A DNA stretch of 64,000 nucleotides from Variovorax sp. PAMC26660 (GCF_014302995.1 NZ_CP060295.1:5943501-6007500); one strand, 5' to 3'. Positions 1 through 12,695 are shown, counted from the first letter of the stretch. The notes: a model not told the origin generated them from the letters alone. Numbers and translations are program-made.

Positions 1-350
1 GGCCGATCTTGCTCAACACCGCCGCAGGCGTGGCGCAGATCGATCCGCACTGGCTGATGCTCGCGCGCGGGCTATCCGCCACGCGGCGCGAGACCGTGCT
101 GCGCGTGATCTTGCCGGGCATCACCGCGCACATTCTCACGGGCGTTCGGCTGGCCATCGGCATCGTCTGGATCGTGCTCGTGCCGGCCGAAATGCTGGGC
201 GTCTCGGCCGGGCTGGGCTACTTCGTGCTCGACACGCGCGACCGGCTCGCGTATTCAGAGCTCATGGCCGTGATCCTGCTGATCGGGGCGCTGGGGTATC
301 TGCTGGACGCCTTTGCGCGATGGTTGCATGCGCGCTGGACCCATGCCTGA
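1..350 (+). CDS. ABC transporter permease, C-terminal fragment
   Basis: This is the last ~116 residues of an inner-membrane permease of the binding-protein-dependent family (SsuC/TauC/NrtB type, which imports sulfonate, taurine, nitrate or similar). The frame is open from the window edge, so the start lies outside. A loop of EAA type is visible (IDPHWLMLARGL, then RVILPGITAHILTGVRL), followed by the typical W-IVLVPAEMLG segment and a last hydrophobic helix. The substrate cannot be read from this fragment. The binding protein and ATPase are presumably upstream. The next gene is convergent, so the transporter operon probably ends here. Confidence 0.85.
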   Translation, partial: PILLNTAAGVAQIDPHWLMLARGLSATRRETVLRVILPGITAHILTGVRLAIGIVWIVLVPAEMLGVSAGLGYFVLDTRDRLAYSELMAVILLIGALGYLLDAFARWLHARWTHA

Positions 351-374
351 CTGACCGCTCCACGCGGTGCGCGC

Positions 375-2315
375 CTAAGGCTTCGCAGTTGCCGCCGGTG
401 TTGCCGCCACCGGCAACGCCAGCTGCTCCCTCAGAATCCTTCGGATCTCCAGGATCGCCAGCGGGTTCTCCTGCACGCTGTGCTGCGACGGAATCACCAG
501 CTCCGACGCCGCGCCATCGAGATGCGCGCTCGCATAGGGCACGATGCCATCGCTCGATTCGGCCAGCGGCACGCCCGGCGTGTCGTTGCCGACGATCGAG
601 TGGAAGCGCACGCGCGGGTTCATCGGCAGGCCCGACGACAGGCGCACGAAGGGATCGCGGTCGCTCAGGTTGTCGATGCTGTTGGGAATGCGCAGCGGTC
701 CCAGGTCCTGCTTGCCGGGTGCGATGCGGATCAGCTCGCGCGAGATGTCGCTGAGCTGCCCGAGCATCGTCACCGGCAGCGTGATGAGGTTGGCCATCCA
801 GCGCGAGATGCGGTTGTTGGCGAAGTCCGTGCCGCGATGCGGCGACGCAATGAAGATGGCATCGCTGACCTGCGGCAAGGGCTCGAAGCGCAGATAGGGC
901 GCGAGCCGCTTTTCAACGCGCGCCTGCTGTGCACCCTGCATGGGGTAACCCTCGAGCAGCGCATCCCAGAGCTTGTCTTCCGACGAGGACACCATCAGCC
1001 GCGACAGCACACCGCCCATGCTGTGACCGATCAGCGTGATGTTGCGCGAGGCTTCGGCCTGGCCCGTCGGGTCGAAGTGCGCCAGCGTCTGCGTGACGGC
1101 CTCGCGGATCGCGAGGTTGTTGATCGGCAGTGGCGCGTTGGTGGGGTAGTAGACCTGCCAGATCTGGTAGCGGCGGCGCAGGGTCTCGTCGCCCAGCACC
1201 TCGTTGGCCACGTTGATCCAGGCCTCGGGGCTGCTGGCCAGGCCGTGCAGCATGATGATCGTGCGGCGGTTCGGGTCGTAGGGCTGCATCAGGTAGATGC
1301 GTGGCTGCGTGAGCCCGTCGGCGCTGCCGAACAGGCTGCGCAGGGCTTGCAGCGCGAAGTCGGAGCGCGCAAGCCACAGGCCGTAGCCCGAGGTGAAATT
1401 GGCGGCCAGCGGGATGTCCTGCCCGGCCAGTTTCACCGTCGATGTCTTGTAGGGGTCGAAGGCCACGATCTGCAGTGAACGCGTGGCAAGCACTTGCGCG
1501 AGGTCGGCGCCATCGAACTTCAGCACGGCGGTGAGCGCGGGGAATGGCGTTTCGCGGTAGGGCACCTTGTCCTGGTGCGGGCGCTCGTCGGTCACGGCCA
1601 CCAGCTCGGCCCCGAAGCCGTCGCGCCGGTAGATGTTGCGCAGGCCCGAGAAGGTGAGAGAGGCCGCAGGAATCAGCTCGCGCGGCAGCATCGCGCCGGT
1701 GGGCAACTGCAGCGCCGACAGGTCGCTGTCGATGTGCCAGTCACCCACTTGCGGAATGGCCGGCTGCGATCCATCGGGCCCGGACGGGTTGCTCTTCTGG
1801 TAGCGGCTGAACAGGCCGGTGATGGCCTGCTGCACCGCGTAGTTGTAGTAGTCGCGTACCTGGGTCTGCCGGTCTTCGAAGGCGCGGTCGCGCGGGTTGC
1901 GCGTGGTGAAGAAGAGGTAGGCGTAGGCGTAGCGGGCGGATTCCAGCCATGCGTCGATGGCCGCGGTGGCAGGTGTCTTGGTGGCCGCGCCGCTTTTTTC
2001 TTCCGCCAGCGCGACCTGCAACCAGACTTCCGACAGCGCCGACATCCGCTGCTCGTCGGTAATGCCCGGCGAATCGGCCAGTGCCTGCCGGCAAGCCTGG
2101 CCGTCCTTGCTGCACAGGTCGGCGTCGGAGCCGATCACGCGCAGCACCTCTTGCGCCGAGGTGCTCAGGCGGCCGGTGGTGAGCACGTCGCCACGGCGCT
2201 GGGCCAGGTATTCGGCCGGCGAGATCGAGCCGACCTGCACACCCGCGCAACCTGCCATCAGCAGGGCGGCGCACAGCAGCAATGCGGGCAGCGAGACGCT
2301 GCGCGCACGCATCAC
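375..2315 (-). CDS. alpha/beta-hydrolase (lipase/esterase-like) lipoprotein
   Basis: A 646-residue predicted outer-membrane or periplasmic serine hydrolase. The N-terminus is a lipoprotein signal with lipobox LMAGC around residue 22. The C-terminal half is an alpha/beta-hydrolase fold: oxyanion region HGLASSPEAW, nucleophile elbow GHSMGG (Ser near residue 430), a candidate Asp in SSDGIVPYA and a candidate His in IPSQHSVQ. The first ~330 residues are an accessory region that I do not recognise. Its start overlaps the stop of the upstream DUF4105 gene by 4 bases (ATGA), so the pair is translationally coupled. The family includes PGAP1/lipase-like enzymes; the substrate is unknown. Confidence 0.8.
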   Translation of the reverse strand: MMRARSVSLPALLLCAALLMAGCAGVQVGSISPAEYLAQRRGDVLTTGRLSTSAQEVLRVIGSDADLCSKDGQACRQALADSPGITDEQRMSALSEVWLQVALAEEKSGAATKTPATAAIDAWLESARYAYAYLFFTTRNPRDRAFEDRQTQVRDYYNYAVQQAITGLFSRYQKSNPSGPDGSQPAIPQVGDWHIDSDLSALQLPTGAMLPRELIPAASLTFSGLRNIYRRDGFGAELVAVTDERPHQDKVPYRETPFPALTAVLKFDGADLAQVLATRSLQIVAFDPYKTSTVKLAGQDIPLAANFTSGYGLWLARSDFALQALRSLFGSADGLTQPRIYLMQPYDPNRRTIIMLHGLASSPEAWINVANEVLGDETLRRRYQIWQVYYPTNAPLPINNLAIREAVTQTLAHFDPTGQAEASRNITLIGHSMGGVLSRLMVSSSEDKLWDALLEGYPMQGAQQARVEKRLAPYLRFEPLPQVSDAIFIASPHRGTDFANNRISRWMANLITLPVTMLGQLSDISRELIRIAPGKQDLGPLRIPNSIDNLSDRDPFVRLSSGLPMNPRVRFHSIVGNDTPGVPLAESSDGIVPYASAHLDGAASELVIPSQHSVQENPLAILEIRRILREQLALPVAATPAATAKP

Positions 2316-3322
2316 GGCGTGGCCCCGGTGCCCGGGAGGCCTTGCCGGATGGCTTGCGAGAAATCGGCGCCAGGCGTCTTGTCCGCGGCGATGGCGCGGT
2401 CGGTAATGCGGCCTTGTGCGCGCAGCGCTTCCAGGCTGTAGCCCGCCGTGAGGCCGCCCACGTCATAGAGGTAGTCGGGCAGGTAGCCCGAGGCCAGCAA
2501 CCGCCAGTCCATCGGCAGCCCGGGCACGACGTGCTTGGCCAGTGCGTACACGATGGTCGTGCAGTTGGCAGTGAGCGTGTTGTAGAAGCTCGGCGCGCGC
2601 ACCAGCGCCGCGCCTTCGTCGAGGTAGCCCATGAACAGCGAGCGCATCGCCGGCTGCGGCAGGCTCACGCGGTACATGTAGACGTCTTCGCCGCGCACGT
2701 TGGTGCGCACGCGAAGAATGTCGTGCTCGTCTGCCGCGACGAGGCTGGTTTCGAACTGCTTGAAGAAGCCACCGATGGACGAGAAGCTCTCGCCGCGTTT
2801 CTTGCGGATCTCGATGGAGAACGTGACGAACTGGCCGTCGTCGAAGCCGAAGGACACCAGCGTGTGCGCGATGGCAGGGCCTGTCCAGTACGAAAGGGCC
2901 ACGTCGACCGAGCGGATGCGGTCGAGGTCGTAGCGGCGCGTTTCCCAGCGCTGGGTGTAGTCGGTGTCGCTGCGCCAGTCGAAGTTGCGTACGTTCTGCA
3001 TGGTGACCACGCTGCCGTCCACATGGGCAATCAACTGGCGTGCCACGTCGTCTGCCCACTCGCGGTTCTGCGATGGAAGGATGGTGCCCCACCAGGACAT
3101 CAGCATCGCGAAGCCCACGGCGTAAGAGAGCAGGGCGCGTGCAGCCCTGCCGCGCCACAGCAGCGCGATGGCGACAAGGCCGAAGCCGGCCCACAGCACC
3201 GCTGCGGCGATCTTCAATGCCGATGGCACCGGCAACTGATACCAGAGCGCGAGGCAGGCCCACAGCGCGGACAGCAGCACGAGGAGCGATGCCGAGAGGC
3301 GGCCAAAAAAGCGCAGGAACAT
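2312..3322 (-). CDS. DUF4105 (Lnb N-terminal-like) membrane protein
   Basis: About 336 residues from the chosen ATG (MFLRFFGRLSAS). The frame stays open 32 codons further upstream, but that extension lacks the look of a signal sequence. Two or three hydrophobic helices occupy the first ~95 residues, followed by a periplasmic domain. The signature NTLTANCTTIVYALAKH, with its conserved Asn-Cys, is that of DUF4105/Lnb_N, a papain-like fold predicted to act in the envelope. It is cotranscribed with the downstream lipase-like lipoprotein (4-base overlap), so the two may act together on lipids or cell wall. The substrate is unknown. Confidence 0.8.
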   Translation of the reverse strand: MFLRFFGRLSASLLVLLSALWACLALWYQLPVPSALKIAAAVLWAGFGLVAIALLWRGRAARALLSYAVGFAMLMSWWGTILPSQNREWADDVARQLIAHVDGSVVTMQNVRNFDWRSDTDYTQRWETRRYDLDRIRSVDVALSYWTGPAIAHTLVSFGFDDGQFVTFSIEIRKKRGESFSSIGGFFKQFETSLVAADEHDILRVRTNVRGEDVYMYRVSLPQPAMRSLFMGYLDEGAALVRAPSFYNTLTANCTTIVYALAKHVVPGLPMDWRLLASGYLPDYLYDVGGLTAGYSLEALRAQGRITDRAIAADKTPGADFSQAIRQGLPGTGATP

Positions 3323-3489
3323 TCGGAGCTTCAAAAAGTGAGTGCCGCAATTATCTCCAACCGTAACAGGTAAGCGGACTGTCAGAAAGCACACACAAAG
3401 TGGCCTGGCACCTTGCATTCCTCATGTGAGGTGCCGCGCGTTCGCAAGCGAAGTTGCGAATAGAAAAAAGACCAACAGGAGACAAGCTC

Positions 3490-6702
<3,213 letters not shown>

Positions 6703-6724
6703 GCGGCGCTGCGTGCCTGCCGTG

Positions 6725-6748
6725 GCCTCCCGCTCCAGGGCGGGGGGC
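6725..6748. terminator. bidirectional hairpin between convergent genes
   Basis: Arms GCCTCCCGC and GCGGGGGGC form a 9-base stem with one G.T wobble and a 6-base loop TCCAGG. It lies 23 bases after the amidohydrolase stop and touches the stop of the acyl-CoA synthetase on the other strand. There is no U-tract, so intrinsic termination is uncertain. Confidence 0.4.
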
Positions 6749-9441
6749 TACAGCAAGTACGTCACGAGCTTGAAGTCCGGGTCTTCCGGGAAGGGCTTGA
6801 CGCTGAAGCCCAGCCGTCGCACCAGCTTCAGCATGTCGGGGTTGTTGGCCAGCACCAGTCCGTCGATTTCGGCCAGGCCCTTGTCGCGGGCCACGTCGAT
6901 GATGCTTTCCATCAGGCGCGAGCCGATGCCCTTGCCGCTGAACTCGTTGGCCACCACCAGCGAAAACTCGCAACTGGTCTGGTCGGGGTTGGTGATGTAG
7001 CGCGACACGCCCACGATGCGTTCGCTTTCGAGCACGGTACCGTCGGGCGTGATGCTGCGGTCCAGCACCACCGCCACCAGCGCCATTTCGCGGTCGTAGT
7101 CGATCAGCGTGAAGCGCGAGAGCATCGACGGCGGCAGCTCGTGGAAGCGCGAGACGAAACGGAACCAGCGGCTTTCGGGCGACAGGCCCTGCACCAGCGC
7201 CTGCAGCATCTGCGCGTCGTTCGGATGCACCGGCCGCACGATGTAGGTGCCGCCCCCCGAGAACGGCCACTCGCGGCGGTAGCGCGCGGGGTACGGCATG
7301 ATCGCCAGGTGCTGGTAGCCGTTGCCCACATGGCCCGCCACCGCCTGCGTGCTGCTGTCGACCACGATGCGCGCATCGACCGAAATGGCACCCGATTCGT
7401 CCACGATGATGGGGTTGATGTCCATCTCGCGCAGCTCGGGCAGCTCGCACACCATTTCCGATACGCGCAGCAGCACGTGTTCGAGCGCTTCCATGTCGAC
7501 AGCGCTCGCGCCGCGCCATTCGCCCAATGTCTCAGCCACGCGCGAGCGTTCGATCAGCCGGCGCGCCAGGAACTGGTTGAGCGGCGGCAGCTCCATCGCG
7601 CGGTCGTTCAGCAGCTCGATCATGGTGCCGCCCGCACCGAACACGATGACGGGGCCGAAAGGCTGGTCGGTCACCATGCCCACATAGATTTCGCGGCCGC
7701 GCCGCGCGCGCACCATCTTCTGCACGGTCACGCCGTTGATGCGCGCCTCGGGCGCCAGGCGCGCCACGCGTTCCATCATCTCGATGTAGGTGTCGCGCGC
7801 GCTGGTGCCGTTCATCACGTTGAGCGCCACGCCCTCGACGTCGGACTTGTGCGAGATGTCGGGCGAATCGATCTTCAGCGCCACTGGAAAGCCCAACTGC
7901 GTGGCGATCATCATGGCTTCGTTGGCGCTGCGCGCGAGCAGCGTGCGCGTGATCGGGATGTGGAAGGACGACAGCAGCGACTTCGACTCCATCTCCGTCA
8001 GCACGCGGCGGCGCTCGGCCAGCACGCTTTCGATCAGCAGGCGTGCGCCTTCGATGTCGGGCTTGGCCATCTCCGACAGCGGCGGCGGCGTCTGCTGCAG
8101 CAACTGCTGGTTCTGATAGAAGGCCGCGATGTTGCCGAAGGCGCCGACCGCCGCTTCGGGCGTGCGAAAACTCGGGATGGTGGCATCGGCCAGCACGGTG
8201 CGCGCCTTGCCGACCGATGCGTCGCCCATCCAGCAGGACAGCAGCGGCTTGTTCATCGGCCGCGGAATGTCGGCCAGTGCCTTGGCGGTGGCGGCCGCAT
8301 CGGCGCCGGCCTTGGGCGAGAAGATGGCGAGCACGCCATCGACCTGGCTGTCGGCCGAGGCGGCATCGATGGCCGCCCGGTAGTGCGCGGGTGTCGCGTC
8401 TTCCGACAGGTCGATCAGGTCGGCCAGCGAGGCGAGCGGCGGCAGCGTCGGTTGCAGCAGCCGCTGCGCGGGGGCGGACAGCTTGCCCAGATCGAGGCCG
8501 ATCTCGTTGATCCAGTCGGCCGCCAGCACGCCGGGCCCGCCGCCGTTGGTGACCACGGCCAGCCGCTTGCCCACCGGGCGGTAGCGCGAGGCCAGGCACT
8601 TGGCCGCCGAGAACAGCTCGACGAAGGAGCGCACCCGCACGGCGCCGGCGCGGCGCAGTGCGGCATCGAACACGTCGTCGCTGCCCACGATGGCGGCGCT
8701 GTGGGTTTGCGCGGCCTCGTTGCCGGCAGGCTTGCGGCCGGCCTTGAGCACCACCACCGGCTTGGCATGCGAAGCCGAGCGCAGCGCGCTCATGAAGCGG
8801 CGCGCGTCGGCAATGCCTTCGAGGTACACGATGATGCTGTGCGTGGCCTGGTCGTTGGCCAGGAAGTCCAGCACCTGCGGAATGTCGACCGAGGTGTGCG
8901 GGCCGAGCGACACCACGCTGGAAAAGCCGACGCCGTTGTGCCGCGCCCAGTCGAGCATCGACGCGGTGAGGGCGCCCGACTGCGACACCAGCGCGAGCGG
9001 CCCCGCCTTGGCCAGCGGTCCGGCGATGCTGGCGTTCAGATGCAGCAGCGGACGCTGGAAGCCCAGCGAGTTCGGCCCCAGCAGGTGCACCCCCTCGCGC
9101 CGCGCGATCTTGCGCCACTGGTCGGCCTGCTCGGCGCTGATGCCGCTCGAAATGACGACGGCGGCGCTGCAACCGATGCGCCCGGCGATCTCCAGCGCAG
9201 CCGCCACGTCGCGCGGCGCCAGCGCAATCAGTGCCAGGTCGGCATGGGTCTGCGACAGTTCTTCCAGCGTGCCCTTGGTGCGAACGTCCAGAAAGCGCAG
9301 GGTGCCGCCGAAGCGGTCGGCGCGAAAAGCCTCGCGCAGCGTGCGGCCCGCGGGGGCCTGGCCGCCCGGATCGTCGGTGTGGCCGACGAAGGCGACGACG
9401 GAAGCCGGGGCGAAAAGCGGGGTCAGGAAATGCTTGTCCAT
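6748..9441 (-). CDS. ADP-forming acyl-CoA synthetase fused to GNAT acetyltransferase (Pat-like)
   Basis: An 897-residue cytoplasmic protein with the architecture of PatZ/YfiQ-type protein lysine acetyltransferases. It has a CoA-binding Rossmann domain (~1-130), CoA-ligase flavodoxin-like domains (~150-450), an ATP-grasp domain (~470-700) and a C-terminal GNAT domain (~735-897, with EFSLVVANEFSGKGIGSRLM, an acetyl-CoA-binding Q/RxxGxG/A-type loop). Known Pat proteins regulate acyl-CoA synthetases by lysine acetylation, and their synthetase-like part is usually inactive. Here the equivalent of the catalytic histidine loop reads AAQTHSAAIVGSD near residue 245, so the histidine appears kept. The gene is monocistronic and divergent from the TPR gene. 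Confidence 0.9.
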   Translation of the reverse strand: MDKHFLTPLFAPASVVAFVGHTDDPGGQAPAGRTLREAFRADRFGGTLRFLDVRTKGTLEELSQTHADLALIALAPRDVAAALEIAGRIGCSAAVVISSGISAEQADQWRKIARREGVHLLGPNSLGFQRPLLHLNASIAGPLAKAGPLALVSQSGALTASMLDWARHNGVGFSSVVSLGPHTSVDIPQVLDFLANDQATHSIIVYLEGIADARRFMSALRSASHAKPVVVLKAGRKPAGNEAAQTHSAAIVGSDDVFDAALRRAGAVRVRSFVELFSAAKCLASRYRPVGKRLAVVTNGGGPGVLAADWINEIGLDLGKLSAPAQRLLQPTLPPLASLADLIDLSEDATPAHYRAAIDAASADSQVDGVLAIFSPKAGADAAATAKALADIPRPMNKPLLSCWMGDASVGKARTVLADATIPSFRTPEAAVGAFGNIAAFYQNQQLLQQTPPPLSEMAKPDIEGARLLIESVLAERRRVLTEMESKSLLSSFHIPITRTLLARSANEAMMIATQLGFPVALKIDSPDISHKSDVEGVALNVMNGTSARDTYIEMMERVARLAPEARINGVTVQKMVRARRGREIYVGMVTDQPFGPVIVFGAGGTMIELLNDRAMELPPLNQFLARRLIERSRVAETLGEWRGASAVDMEALEHVLLRVSEMVCELPELREMDINPIIVDESGAISVDARIVVDSSTQAVAGHVGNGYQHLAIMPYPARYRREWPFSGGGTYIVRPVHPNDAQMLQALVQGLSPESRWFRFVSRFHELPPSMLSRFTLIDYDREMALVAVVLDRSITPDGTVLESERIVGVSRYITNPDQTSCEFSLVVANEFSGKGIGSRLMESIIDVARDKGLAEIDGLVLANNPDMLKLVRRLGFSVKPFPEDPDFKLVTYLL

Positions 9442-9530
9442 GCCTTAGTCTGCCTTGATCGGGGGATGAATCCAAACGGGTTTTCGTGTCCCGTACCATT
9501 TGGCGTCTCTTGATGTCGCTGGAGGGCGAT

Positions 9531-10682
9531 ATGGCGGTCTTGATTGAAGCGGTGTGCGCGGTCGTGCGGCGTGACGCCATCGAAGAGCGAATCCCTGGAG
9601 GATGGGCCGCCTTTGCCGCCGCCGTTCCGACTGGAGCGTTCTGCTTCGACGACGAACTTGCGAGCGTCGGGTTCATGGCTGTTGCGGACGCCGAGACCTT
9701 TCTTGTTCACATGCAATCGCTGGGCCTGCGCGTGACTTCTGGCGCAGGCGAAGTTGACGCGTGCCTGATAGAGCAGCTCGGACGAAGCGGCGCGCCAGCG
9801 CCCTGGCTCGCCACAACGCGGATGTCCCTCGATGAAATCGGAGGCGAAGTCGCAGTCGCGTTCCTCAAGGGAACGCGCGAGCAGCGCATCGTGATGCCTG
9901 GGGGCTGGAAGTTCCAGGGATCGGTCTCGCAAAAACCACTCGACTTCGTGCGCACGGACGCCTCGCGCCTGGAATTCATTCGCAGCCAGGGCAACGTCGA
10001 GGTCTATTGGGACAAAGAGCAGCAGTGCGAGGTCTATGTGGGGCGGCCGTACGGGACCCAGCCAAGTGGCGGGCGGGCGCTTTCCGACGCTCAACGCGAC
10101 GAACACAATCGCGTTTGGGACCAGGCTCGGGGCATTGCGGACAAGCACAAGATCTACGCGCTGGTTCCACCGTTCAAGCCTGGCTTTCTCGTCGCGCGCG
10201 AGATGCGCAAGGCAATTGCGCTGCTTGAAAAGGTCCTGGCCCTGCATCCGGGCAATGCAGCCGCACTATGGATGCAAGGCAAGTTTCTCCAGTTGCTTGG
10301 TGAGTTCGACGCGTCGCTCGATTGCCTGTCCAAGGCGTATCTCATCGATCCGGGCAACACAGCCCACTCAAGAGAGGCGGGCATCAGCGCGACCGAGGCT
10401 GGCAAGCTGGATGTCGCCGTCTTCTATGCGCAAGAGGCGCTCAAGGCGACGCCCGGGGACGCAGGACTGCGGACCAATCTCGCGGTCGCCCATCTGTTCG
10501 CCGGCAACATGGCCGCCGCTCGCAAGGAAATCGACACTGCACGTTCCGCCGAACCCGACGACCCGATCACACGCTCGGTCTGGGTGCTCGTCCGGGAAGT
10601 CGCCGCTGGGCGCATGCGTCGACCCACAAGGACCAGCGAGATCGATACCAAGGCGTTGCGCGAGGCATCGGCAAACGTTTGA
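9531..10682 (+). CDS. TPR-repeat protein of unknown function
   Basis: A 383-residue soluble protein. The ATG is chosen because GGAGG lies 7 bases upstream; an in-frame GTG at 9486 is less likely. The N-terminal half has no feature I recognise. The C-terminal third (~225-360) contains tetratricopeptide-like helices (MRKAIALLEKVLALHPGNAA, FDASLDCLSKAYLIDPGNTA, LDVAVFYAQEALKATPGDAG), a protein-interaction scaffold. The following lipoprotein gene begins 68 bases downstream on the same strand, so the two may share a transcript. No enzymatic motif is seen. Confidence 0.75.
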   Translation: MAVLIEAVCAVVRRDAIEERIPGGWAAFAAAVPTGAFCFDDELASVGFMAVADAETFLVHMQSLGLRVTSGAGEVDACLIEQLGRSGAPAPWLATTRMSLDEIGGEVAVAFLKGTREQRIVMPGGWKFQGSVSQKPLDFVRTDASRLEFIRSQGNVEVYWDKEQQCEVYVGRPYGTQPSGGRALSDAQRDEHNRVWDQARGIADKHKIYALVPPFKPGFLVAREMRKAIALLEKVLALHPGNAAALWMQGKFLQLLGEFDASLDCLSKAYLIDPGNTAHSREAGISATEAGKLDVAVFYAQEALKATPGDAGLRTNLAVAHLFAGNMAAARKEIDTARSAEPDDPITRSVWVLVREVAAGRMRRPTRTSEIDTKALREASANV

Positions 10683-10750
10683 GCGCGGCGCGCGAGCCGT
10701 GCTCACTTGCGTCGCTCCGCGACAGACACGAAAACAAAGAAGGATTCTTG

Positions 10751-11386
10751 ATGATGGGCATTCTGAGAACTTTGCTGGCCTGCGCCATCTGCTCCCTGGG
10801 TCTCGGGTGTGCAGCCCCGCCGGAGGTTTCCAGCCTTCAAAAGGCGACATCGCCGCGCATCGTCAACCTTGAAGCCGACGCCTCGTACAAGTTCTCGGGA
10901 GCCTTTGGAAAAGAGGCCGAGGTCCATCTTTTGCCGGGAACATATCGCCTCGAGAAGGAAAACGCATCCGGTCAGTTCTATCTCGGAGATTTGCACTCGG
11001 TATGGTGGATGCTCGGCTCAGACCTGGCGCTTTTGAGAGGCGGTGTGTGGATGCCCACGGATTCATCGAAGTCGCCGCGCATTTACTTCTACTACGGCTA
11101 TCAGGAGATCAGAGCAAAAACCCTGGCCGATGCTCTTTCGCAGAGGAGGGAGCTGGCGACAAAGGGGAGTCCGGTTCGCGATGGCAGTATCGATGCGGCG
11201 ACAGCCGTCGCCCTCCAAAGCGCTCCACCGACGATGTCTCCTCTGCAAGCCGGCGTGGGAGCGGGGATCGCAGCCGGGCTTGTCGGCGCGCTCGCGGATT
11301 TCGACAGTCCTGTCCTTTATCAGCCACCGACGAATGAGCAATTCAAGACGGTGATTGATGGCGTTTTCCGCGCGCCACAGCCATAG
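10751..11386 (+). CDS. putative lipoprotein of unknown function
   Basis: About 211 residues. Two consecutive ATGs (10751 and 10754) follow AGAAGGA. The first ~20 residues are a hydrophobic signal ending in GLGC, an imperfect lipobox because Gly rather than Leu is at -3. The mature part is predicted periplasmic or surface-anchored. It ends in a Gly/Ala-rich stretch (GVGAGIAAGLVGALADF) that could insert in or lie on a membrane. It follows the TPR gene on the same strand. I recognise no family. Confidence 0.7.
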   Translation: MMGILRTLLACAICSLGLGCAAPPEVSSLQKATSPRIVNLEADASYKFSGAFGKEAEVHLLPGTYRLEKENASGQFYLGDLHSVWWMLGSDLALLRGGVWMPTDSSKSPRIYFYYGYQEIRAKTLADALSQRRELATKGSPVRDGSIDAATAVALQSAPPTMSPLQAGVGAGIAAGLVGALADFDSPVLYQPPTNEQFKTVIDGVFRAPQP

Positions 11387-11400
11387 AGGCATTGGTTTTT

Positions 11401-11434
11401 TCGACCCGGCCGGTCGAGCGTCCGTTTGCGGACG
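11401..11434 (+). terminator. double hairpin after lipoprotein gene
   Basis: Two perfect 6-base stems lie side by side, starting 15 bases after the stop: TCGACC/GGTCGA with loop CGGCC, then CGTCCG/CGGACG with loop TTTG. The run of T precedes rather than follows the first stem, so this is a structured 3' end rather than a textbook rho-independent terminator. Confidence 0.35.
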
Positions 11435-11576
11435 AATAAAGCAACCGGCAAGCATGATGGAGAAGACCACAGGACGACGTTGACGAGGGTGGCATGCAGG
11501 GTCACCATAGCGGATCGTCGCGAATGCCCAACTCGGCGGCGGACTCACTGGAGAGGCCAGGCCCGCTCTGGAATGG

Positions 11577-12428
11577 GTGGTCAAGGGCGCCGTTCAGAGC
11601 TTTCAAGGAGATCTCATAGCTGCAAGCGACAAGGTGTTCGCGGGCTCGATCCCGAAGTTCTACGACACGCTGATGGTCCCCCTGATCTTCGAGGCCTATG
11701 CCATCGACCTGGCGGAGCTTGTCGCTGCCTTCTCGCCCGGCTCGGTGCTTGAAACGGCGGCCGGCAGCGGCGTGGTCACGCGGGCGCTTGCGCCCAAACT
11801 CGGCGCCGACGCACGCTACGTGGTGACCGACCTCAACCAGGCCATGCTCGACTATGCCGTCACCCGGCAGGCATCCGACAGCCGCATCGAGTGGCGGCAG
11901 GCGGACGCGCTGGCCCTGCCGTTCGAAGCAGCCTCGTTCGACGTCGTCTGCTGCCAGTTCGGCGTGATGTTTTTTCCCAACCGGGTCGCCGGTTACGCCG
12001 AGGCGCGTCGCGTGCTGAGGCCAGGCGGGCGCTTTGTCTTCAATGTCTGGGACCGCATCGAAGAGAACGCCTTTGCCGACGACGTCACCAACGCCGTCGC
12101 CGCGGTGTTTCCGCACGACCCTCCGCGATTCCTCGCCCGCACGCCGCACGGCTATCACGATATCGCACTGATCCGCGAGGATTTGAGCCGCGCAGGGTTC
12201 ACCGACATCGAGATCGAAACGCGCGAGAAGATGAGTCGCGCGCCCTCGGCACGCGAGGTGGCCACTGCCTATTGCCAGGGAACGCCGCTGCGCAACGAAA
12301 TCGAGGCGCGCGACGCCAGCTTGCTTCAGCTCGCGACGGACCGCGCGACGGAGGCCATCGCCAGCCGCAGTGGCGAAGGCCCGGTGGCCGGCAAGATTCA
12401 GGCGCATGTGATCGTGGCGGCGGGATAG
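11577..12428 (+). CDS. SAM-dependent methyltransferase (type 11)
   Basis: Up to 283 residues. Motif I is VLETAAGSGVVTRALA, followed by the post-I acidic region VVTDLNQAML and the Methyltransf_11 region FDVVCCQFGVMFFPN. The conserved protein seems to begin at AASDKVFAGSIPKFYD. The GTG at 11577 is the only conventional start that covers it, but a good Shine-Dalgarno AAGGAG at 11605-11610 points to an ATA codon at 11616. The true start may therefore be non-canonical. Small-molecule methylation (quinone or lipid type) is typical of the family; the substrate is unknown. It is monocistronic. Confidence 0.8.
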   Translation: MVKGAVQSFQGDLIAASDKVFAGSIPKFYDTLMVPLIFEAYAIDLAELVAAFSPGSVLETAAGSGVVTRALAPKLGADARYVVTDLNQAMLDYAVTRQASDSRIEWRQADALALPFEAASFDVVCCQFGVMFFPNRVAGYAEARRVLRPGGRFVFNVWDRIEENAFADDVTNAVAAVFPHDPPRFLARTPHGYHDIALIREDLSRAGFTDIEIETREKMSRAPSAREVATAYCQGTPLRNEIEARDASLLQLATDRATEAIASRSGEGPVAGKIQAHVIVAAG

Positions 12429-12695
12429 CGCAGCCCCGCCGCAAGGCTGTTGGCGCATTCGCCGACGCCGATCCCCTGTGCCGAGCCCAGGGCAAATTCA
12501 GTCGAACCGAACTCCTTCTCCCGGGGAGCCTTGGCTCCAAGGCCTCCAGGGGCTGGATGTCCGCGGCTGATGTGATGAACGCGCGTGACGACCGCCGACA
12601 CCGAACTCCCGAGGATTTTCAATCTGACTGACATGCTGCGCTGCGAGGATCGTCTGCGTGAAAGCCCTTGATGTCCTTTGTTCCGGGAGTGGAAG
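12429..12695 (+). other. intergenic region before the T2SS operon
   Basis: 267 bases without a convincing gene. A compact alternative hairpin sits at 12525-12542: GGAGCC-TT-GGCTCC and the overlapping CCTTGG-CT-CCAAGG are mutually exclusive palindromes. The region must carry either the end of the methyltransferase transcript or the promoter of the gsp operon. I found no clear Pho box or sigma-70 promoter here. Confidence 0.4.

Noticed and set aside
7141..9513. 790-codon open frame opposite the acyl-CoA synthetase gene
   Set aside because: Composition is rich in Arg, His and Ala with no domain, as expected for the antisense of a GC-rich gene; the minus-strand protein has clear domains.
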